Assembly: GCA_031272365.1 (NCBI GenBank)
Contig: JAISTX010000083.1
Span: forward strand, 1 to 64,000
Source: Eubacteriales Family XIII. Incertae Sedis bacterium
GTDB lineage: Bacteria; Bacillota; Clostridia; Peptostreptococcales; Anaerovoracaceae
Reading direction: 5' to 3'
DNA: 64,000 nt
Shown here: positions 1 through 9,000 of the stretch, piece after piece
Layout of the letters: the number at the start of each line of letters is the position of its first letter
Position numbering within the stretch: position 1 is the stretch's first letter
Notes under the pieces: model-generated
The model's database searches: none
Told to the model about the DNA's origin: nothing
The model's input: the letters and a program-made list of their open reading frames with translations, nothing else
Translations under genes and position numbers: made by a program

Positions 1-3000
1 GCCTCCGCGTAGGAGAGCGACTTGGCCTGCGACTCCGTGCCGTCGACCGTCGAGGACTTCGCCACGTAGTTGCGCGCGCCGATGATGATGTCGTTGCTGT
101 CGTCGCCGTCGTCGGTCACGTCTATGATGTAGCGCCCGTCCGTGATGACGACCGCACGCGTGCGCGTCGTGGTGTTCGCATTGGAATCCGTCGCCGTGTA
201 GCGCACCTTGTAGACGCCGATGTTGTGGCGGTCGATCTCCGTGATGCCCACCGGCGTCGCCGTCGTGCCGTCCCACAGCGTCTGCGCCGCGCCGCCGCCC
301 GTCTTGTCCGTGTCCTGCCACGTCGGGTTGTCCACGTCGTCCGTCACCTGCATCTGCGCCTTGAGGTCGGCGGCCGTCAGGATCTGCGAGGTGGCCGACT
401 GCGTCAGCACGAGCGGGTATTCCGTGAACGTGATCACCGGCGGGAGGCCCGCGACGGCCACGGTCGTGTCAGGCAGATCCTTCGTCGGATCCACCTCGTT
501 GACGATGAGCCGCCCTTTGTTCGTGACCGAGGTCGGCCAGTCGTCCGCCGTGGCGCTGTCGCTGTCCGTGTCATATTTTTCGAGCTTCGCGCGCACGATC
601 ATGTAGACTTCGCCCGTCACCGCCGGCGTCCCGGACAGGAGCTGCCCGATCTGCTGCGCACTGATCGTATAGGTGATGGTCTTCGTGGTGGCGGTCTGCG
701 TGATCGCCGCGACGGAGGTCGTGCCGTTCGTCACCTTCGTGCCATTCACATAGACATCCACATCCGCCGTCACGTCGCCCGTCGCGAGCATGAGCCCTTG
801 CTGCATCACGTCGATGAGCTCGATCGAGGCGAAGCCAGCAAACGTCGCCGACCCGCTCGCCGGCGCTGCCGGGATCGGGAAGCCGATCTTGTATTCGAGC
901 GTCTCCGTGAAATCCGTCACGGTCTTCTCGGAGCCGGCCACGTAGGCCGTGTCTTTCTTGATCTTCTTCGAGAAGCTGTTCTTGATCTCGTCCAGCACAT
1001 CCGGATCCGGCGTCCCGTAGCCCACATCGATCTTCTTCGTCTGCGGCACGGCCGCCGTATCCGGGTCGATGTCAAGCTCGATGTCCGGCACGACGCCCGA
1101 GATCGGCGCGTAGCCCGCGCCCGAGGTCGTGATGCCCATCTTGCTCGTGCCGAACGGTGTCGGGAACTCGATCTGGTATTTGCCAGCGGGCACGTAGAAG
1201 GAATAATATCCGCCGATATCCGTCGGATTCGTATTCGGCTCGCCCGCGACGGTCGGCGGCGTGTACGCCACGTACGCGTTGCCGTCCCATTTCTTGAGGG
1301 TGACCGTCACGCCGGCCAGGCCTGTCTCCGACCCGTCCTTCGTGCCACTGCGGTTTGCATCCTCAAACGCCTGGCCGTAGATGCGCGCGACGTTCTCCTC
1401 GGTGTCCTCCTTGTCGTCCGGGCCCTGGCCGTTGTTCACGCTCAGGCGCCCCGTGTTCGTCACCGCCGTCGGCCAGTGGTCGGAGCCGTTCGCCGTCCCC
1501 GCCGCGTCGACCTTCGACAGCTTCGCCGTGACCGTCATGACGATCGTCTTGCCCGCGAGCGTCGAGAAGTCGTAGTCGTCCGCAAATTTGTACGAGGCGA
1601 CCATCTTGCCGCTGTCCGTGCCCGTGCCGGCCGCGTAGGCCTTCGTGCCGCCCGTGACGGCCGTGCCGTCCACGGTCACGGCGATGTTCGCCGTATCCGC
1701 GTCCTTCAGCACGAGGCCCGCGCCCATGAGGTCAAGGATCTCGATGGCGTTGTAGCCCGCCGTATTCGACGGCATGGCGTATTTGATCTCATAGGTCAGA
1801 TCCGCGCCCGCGTCCGTAATCGGGCCGTCCGTCGCCTCCGTGCCGACCTTCGCCAGCGTCTTCGTGAAGCCGCCGGCGCCGCCCGTGATGTCCACCTTCG
1901 CGTAGCCGGCGTTGGCGCTCCGCGCAAGGTCGGCGCCGCCGTCCGTGCGCTTCACTTCCAGCGCGGCGCTCGCGCCGTTGTTGCCGACGTGGCTGCCGTT
2001 GGCGACCGTGGCCGCTTGCTTCGTCGTGTAGCCGTATTTGTCCACGTCCGCGTCGCCCGCCATCGCGACGGACGCCGCCGGCGCCTTGATGACATAGGAG
2101 CTGCCGCCGTCGGCCGCGTCCACGATGAAGCTGAACGTGCCGTCCGCCGCGGTCGTCGCCGTGGCGATCACCGTCGCGAACGTCGTGTCGCTCGCCGCGT
2201 AGAGCGTCACGGCCTTGCCCGCGATCTTGAGGTCGCCGTCACCGGAGGCGTATTTGCCGTCGCCGTTGGCGTCCTGGAACAGGTAGCCGCTGAGCTTGCC
2301 TTTGATGAGCACCTCCGGCTTCTTGTCGGTCGGGATCTCGCCACCCGGGGGCGTCGTGGTACTGCCGTTGAGGTAGACCTTCGCGTCGTTTGTAGCCGAG
2401 GACGGGTAGACGCCGCCCGTGGCCTGCACCTTGGCGGGTACTTCAATCGTGACCGTCTTGCCCTCAAGGCCCTTCATGACCGCGTCGTAGCCGCCCGCGA
2501 TCACGACGGACAGCGTGCCTGTGCCCGCCGTCCACGTCTTCGTCACGCCTGCCGTGAGCGCCGTGCCGTCGGCCTTCACAGAGACCGCCGCCGTGCCGCC
2601 CTCGAGCGCGAGGCCCGTGCCCATCAGATCCTGGATCTCCACGCCGCCCGTCGCAGTCGCGTCCGTGCTGTACGGATACAGATCGGCCGGCATCTTCACG
2701 GTGATCGTGTAGGTGATGACGTCCGTCTGCGGCGCCGTCGTCGTGACGGTCGTCTTGCCCGTCGTGCCGTCCGTCGCGATCGTCGCCGTGCCCGTCGCGG
2801 AGGTGGCTTTCTTCGTGAAGGCGTCGGGGTCGCTTGTGTCAAAGAACGCCGCGCCGACATAGCCCGCGTCGGAGATCTTGCTCTGGTTGGCGTCGAGGTC
2901 GAGCGTGAACTGGTTGGTCTTGCCCGTGTTGTCCGCAACCTTCGAGTCGCCCGCCTTCACGAAGCTGTAGTCCGCGATCGCCGGGTATTTGAGGACATAG

Positions 3001-6000
3001 CTGCCCGCCGGGATCACCGTCCCGTCCGTCTTTTTGTTCAGTACAAATTTGCCGTCCGCGTCCGTCACCGCCGTCGCGATGGCCGTCGTCAGGTCGGAGG
3101 CCGCGTACAGCGTGACCGTCTTGCCCGCGCCGACACCGCTCTCATCGCCGTCCTTCACGCCGTCGCCCGCGCTCGCGCCCGTGTCGTACCACAGCGTGCC
3201 CGTGATCTTCGCGCCGTCGTTGACCGTCGCGGTCGGATCCGGATCGGGGTTCGGCACCACGGGAGCGCCGCCGTTGACCGTCAGCTTGCCGTGGTTGGTC
3301 AGCGTGGCGGGATAGGCGCCGGATGCGCTCGGCGTGCCCGAAGCGCTGAGCTTCTCGAGCTTCGCGCGCACGACCATGGAGACTTCCTTCCCGTTCAGCG
3401 CGGCCGTGCCGGCCCACGTGCTGATCGCCGCCGCGTCAAACGTGTACGAGACCGTCCGGGTCTTGCCCACGCTGTCGTCCGTGACCGTAGCCTTCACCGT
3501 GGTCCCGTCCGTGATCTCTGTCGTGTCGACGAAGATGTCCGCGTCCACCGCCACGTCGCCCGTCGCGAGCGTGATGCCGTACGGCATGATGTCTTCTATG
3601 ACGATGGAAGAGAAGCCCTTCAGGTCCGCGACATCCGCCGGGAGGTCAAATTTGATCTTGTACTCCAGCGTCGTCGTGCTGTCCGTGATGTCGCGCGACG
3701 CGACCCACGAGGTGCCATCCGCGTCCTTGATCTTCTTTGCGAAGGAGGCCCCCATCTCATCGAGCACCGACTGCTTCGGCGCGCCGTAGCCGGCGTTGAT
3801 CTCCTTCGTCTGCGGCACCGCCGCCGTATCCGGGTCGATGTCAAGCTCAATGCCTGACACCACGCCGGAGATCGGCGCGTACCCATTGCCCGAGGTCGTG
3901 ATGCCCATCTTGCTCGTGCCGAACGGCGTCGGGAACTCGATCTGGTATATGCCGGCGGGCACATAGAACATATAATACCCGCCGATGTCCGTCGGGTTGA
4001 CGACCGGGCCGTCCGTGACGGTAGGCGGCGTGTACGCCACATACGCGCTGCCGTCCCATTTCTTCAGCGTGACCGTCACGCCGGAGAGGCCCGTCTCCGA
4101 CCCGTCCTTGACGCCGTTGAGGTTTGTATCCGTGAACGCCTGGCCGTAGATGCGCGCGACGTTCTGCTCGGTGTCCTCCTTGTCGTCCGGGCCCTGGCTG
4201 TTGTTGACGCTCAGGCGGCCCGTGTTTTTCACCTCCGTCGGCCAGTGGTCGGGGCCGTTCGCCGTCCCGGCCGCGTCGACCTTCGTCAGCTTCGCCGTGA
4301 CCGTCATGACGATCGTCTTGCCGGCGAGCGAGGAGAAGTCGTAGTCGTCCGCAAACTTGTACGACGCGACCATCTTGCCCGCGTCCGTGCCCGTGCCGGC
4401 CGCGTAGGCCTTCGTGCCGCCCGTGACGGCCGTGCCGTCCACGGAAACGACGATGTTCGTCACGCTGTCATCCTTCAGCACGAGGCCCGCGTCCATGAGG
4501 TCTTTGATCTCGATGGCGTTGTAGCCCGCCGTGTTCGACGGCATGACGTATTTGATTTCATAGGTCAGATCCGCGCCCGCGTCCGTGATCGGCCCGGTCG
4601 TCGCCTCCGTGCCGACCTTCGCCAGCGTCTTCGTGAAGCCGCCGGTGCCGTTGTTCACTTCCACCTTCGCATAGCCTGCGTTCGCCGCTTTCTCGAGATC
4701 GGCGCCGCCGTCCGTGCGCTTCACTTCCAGCGCGGCGCTCGCGCCGTTGTTGCCGACGTGGCTGCCGTTGGCCACGGTCAGCGCCTGCTTCGTCGTGTAG
4801 CCGTATTTGTCGGCATCCGCGTCGCCCGCCATCGCGATGGTGGCGGACGGGGCGCGGATGACGTATGCGCTGCCGCCGTCGGCCGCGTCCACGATGAAGG
4901 AGAACGCACCGTCGGCGCCGGTTATGGCAGTGTTGAGCGGCGACGCGAACGCCGTGTCGGACGCCGCGTAGAGCGTCACGGTCTTGTTCGCGATCTTCGT
5001 GTCGCCGTCGCCGGCGAGGTATTTGCCGTCGCCGTTCGCGTCTTTGAACAGGTAGCCGCTGAGTTTGCCTTTGATGAGCACCTCCGGCTTCTTGTCCGCC
5101 GGGATCTCGCCGCCCGTGGGCGGCGCAGTGCTGCCGTTCAGGTAGATCTTTGCGTCGTTTACGGCCGAGGGCGGGTAGACGCCGCCCGAGGCCTTCACCT
5201 TGGCCGGCACCTCGATCGTGACCGTCTTGCCCTCGAGGCCTTTCATGACCGCGTCGTAGCCGCCCGCGATCACGACGGAGAGGATGCCCGTGCCCGCCGT
5301 CCACGTCTTCGTCACGCCCGATGTGACCGCCGTGCCGTCGGCCTTCACGGAAACCGCCGCCTCGCCGCCTTCCAGCGCGAGGCCCGTGCCCATGAGATCC
5401 TGGATCTCCACGCCGTTCCCTGCGCCCGTGTCCGTGCTGTACGGGTACAGGTCGTCCGGCATCTTCACGGTGATCGTGTACGTGATGACGTCCGTCTGCG
5501 GCGCCGTCGTCGTGACCGTCGTCTTGCCCGTCGTGCCGTCCGTCGCGATCGACGCCGTGCCCGTCACGGAGGTCGCCTTCTTCGTGAAGGCATCCGTATC
5601 GTTCGGGTTGATGAACTGCGCGACCTTGTAGCCCGCGCTCACCGCCTTGCTCTGGTTTGCGTCGAGGTCAAGCGTGATCTGATTGCTCTTGCCCGTGTTG
5701 TCCGCGACGTTCGAAGAGCCCGTCTTCACGAAACTGTAGTCCGCGATGGCCGGGTATTTGAGGACATACGCCCCCGCCGGGATCGCCGTCCCGTCCGTCT
5801 TTTTGTCGAATACAAATTTGCCGTCCGCGTCCGTCACCGCCGTCGCGAGCGCCGTCGACAGGGTCGTGTCGGAGGCCGCGTACAGCGTGACCGTCTTGCC
5901 CGCGCCGACGCCGCTTTCATCGCCGTCCATCGCGCCGTTGCCCGCGTTCGTGCCCGCGCCCGTGTCGTACCACAGCGTGCCTGCGATCTTTGCGCCGTCG

Positions 6001-9000
6001 AAGACTTCCGCGTCGGGGTCGGTGGCGCTCGAGTCGTCCGCCGAGTCGAGCCCGTTCTTGTCGGTGCCCGTGCCGTTCGGCAGCGGATCCTGCGACGAGG
6101 AGCTCACGTCGAGCTCGCTGTTCGTGTTGGCATCCGGCGCGTTGACGATCAGGTAGCCCGTGTTGACCACGTCATCCGGGTATTTCTCATTGCCGGCCGT
6201 CCCGGTCTTTTCAAGCTTCGCCTTGACATAGACGTTGACCGTCTGCCCGGCCAGCCCCGTGAAATCGGTGAGCTTGTACTGCACGACCCGCTTGTCCGCC
6301 GACACGGTGAGCGCGCCCGCCGCCGTCAGGTTCAGCACCGTCTCGGAGGCGCCGTACGTGATGGCGAGCGAATCCGAAGCATCTGCGTACACGAGCCCCG
6401 CCGGCATCACGTCCTTGATTTCGAGGGACTCGTACCCGGCAAGGCTGGCAGGCAGCGTGAACTGCAATCTGTATTCCAACGTCTTGCTGCTGTCTGTGAT
6501 TGTTATTGCATCCTCCCACGTGTCGTCCGATGTGGCGGTCGTGCCATGATCGTCCTTGACCTTCTTCGTGAAGGACGATTTCAGGCCGCTCGTATCCGGC
6601 CAGGCGTAGCCGCCGTCGCGCGTGAAGATCGAGCCGGCCGCGGTCGAGTAGTCGACCGTCATCGTCGTCGAGCGCCGGCTGTCGTCGCAATTCGTCATGC
6701 CGTAGGACGAGAGGTCAGGGAAGACGACGTAGTAGGTCGTGCCGTCCACGAGCTGGGTGTCGTTGAAGCTGCCGAAGGTATAATGCCCGTCGGCGTCCGT
6801 CGTATTCGTGTCGACGAGCGCCCCGGCCTGCGTATAGAGTTTGACGGTCTTGCCGGCGCTGAACGTGGCCTCGCCCGTGTCAAAGGCCTGGTTGTTGTTT
6901 GCGTCGACGAAGAGCGTGCCTTCGATCAGGGCGCCCGTGATGTTCACGTCGACATCCTTCTTGATCGTCTGCGCTGCCCCGCCGTGCGGCGTGACCGTTA
7001 TGCCGTACTCGAGCGGCACGAGCTTCTTCGCGGTCGCCGTGTTGATGTCCGTGATCTTCGTCGCGCTGTTTGTCAGGTCGGGCGAGACCTTCTCCACGGT
7101 GCCGTAGGTGCTGCTCGCCGGATCGTCGTCGATGAGGAGGACAAGGGCGTTCGTCCAGTTGTCGATCGCCGTCATATCTGTCGGCGTGGTGAGGTTGCTC
7201 TGCTTGTCGATGAGCTTCGCCTGCGCGACGACCATGTCCGCGTCGTCGGCGAGAAGCGCCGCTCTGCCCGGGATGATGACCGCGTCGTCCGGCAGGACAT
7301 AGATCGTGACTTCCTTAGTGAGCGTCACGGGTCCCGTTTCGGTCGCGTTCGTATAGTAGGTGACCTTGTATTCGCGGTAGTGCTCCCCTTCCGCGAGCGG
7401 GGTGCCGAGCTTCTGCTTCGCTTCGGAGACTGAAATATTGTCCGTGAGGAACGGGCGGCCCTTGACGTCCGTCATCTTGTTCGCCGGGTCGGAGCCGCTG
7501 CCCCACCCGTAGATCCACGCCTTGATCTGGGCGTCCGTCTCATCGTCGACATGCGCCTGCGCATAGGACTCCGTGACGAAGGCCGCCGTCGCCGACAGCT
7601 CCTTGAGCGAGGTGAAGTCCGCCTGGATCACGAAGCTCTTGTTGTCGTCGCTCGTGTCGACCGGCGGTCCGTCGTGGAAGGTCCACGTCTTCGTGCGCGT
7701 GTCGATCGCCCCGGCCATATAGTCCTCGACGGTCTGCTCCGGGATGTCATGGTTCTGTTTGTCCGTGCGGTCGATCTCGACCTTGCGCACCCATTCGCCC
7801 GTCACCCGGTCGGGCCGGAACCAGAACTGCGGGTACGGGATCTGCGCCGTGGCATAGCTGTTGCCGCCCGGCATATTGGCCGAGGGGATGGCAAAATAGC
7901 CGCTCTTGACCCAGCCGGTCTCCCCGTCAAAAGTCTGCCCGCCGGCGGCGTCATAGTCGCCGTAGACGAGTATCTTGCCGCCGCCGGCCGGCGGTGTCGT
8001 CGTCGCCCCCTCGATGTTCGAGCGGATATAGCCGAGCGAGCTCCCGTCTGTCGGGTTCGCCCCCTCGAAATCGTCGATGACCGAGAAGTCGAAGAAGCTG
8101 CCTTCGATGGCCACCGCGTAGCCGTCGTTCAGCCCGTCCACGGTACCCGACGGCACGAGGTTGTCGCCGATATACGTCGTATTGGGACTGCCGATCTTCA
8201 CGCCGCGGAAATTGGCCGGCGTCACGTTATACGCCTTGGTTTTGTCCGGGCTGAAATTGAACACGCGCCAGCCGAGCAGCTGCCCGAACCAGGTGGACGG
8301 ACCGCCGATGTTCGAGTTTGCCGTGACATTGCCCGTACGCAGCCAGATCAGCGCCTCGCCTTGTGTCTCGTCCACATGGTAGTCCGTGACCGAGATGGAC
8401 TTGTTGCCGCCCGGCCCGAGGACAAATGTCGGGCTGCCGCCGAACGAGTACATCTCCCCGAGGCTCATATAGCCGGTGAAGGTCGACTGACTGTCCGGTA
8501 TGTAGATGCCGAAGCCCGCGCCGTCCCACTGGTTGTCCGGGTCGCCGCCGTGCAGGTAGATGTTGCCGTGCTCCGAATAGGTGGTGCCGTGGTTCGACAC
8601 CGTCGCGCCGCCGCCGTTCACGACGGTCGCGCCCGTAGCCGTGCCGTCCACGACGAGCAGCCGCCGGTTCACGTTCAGCTCCGTGAAGTTTGCGAGCGCG
8701 CCCTTGACGATGATCGGCGCCGCGTAGCCCTTGAACGGCTGCTGCTCCGTGAACGCCGTGTCCTGCGGCACGACATTGTTCTCCCAACTCGTCAGGAAGT
8801 TGTAGGGGCTGCCGTCCGGGATGGTCGTCTGCTCCGTCATCGGCCCAAGCGCCTGCACCGTCGGGTTGTAGTATTTCGAATAATAGTCACCGTTGATGTC
8901 CGTATAGATCTCGAATCCCCCGCCCGAGAACGGCGAGGCGGCCATCGCCTGCGGCCCGACGTTGATGACGGCCTTGTTCGTGCTCGCCTTCGCGATCGCG

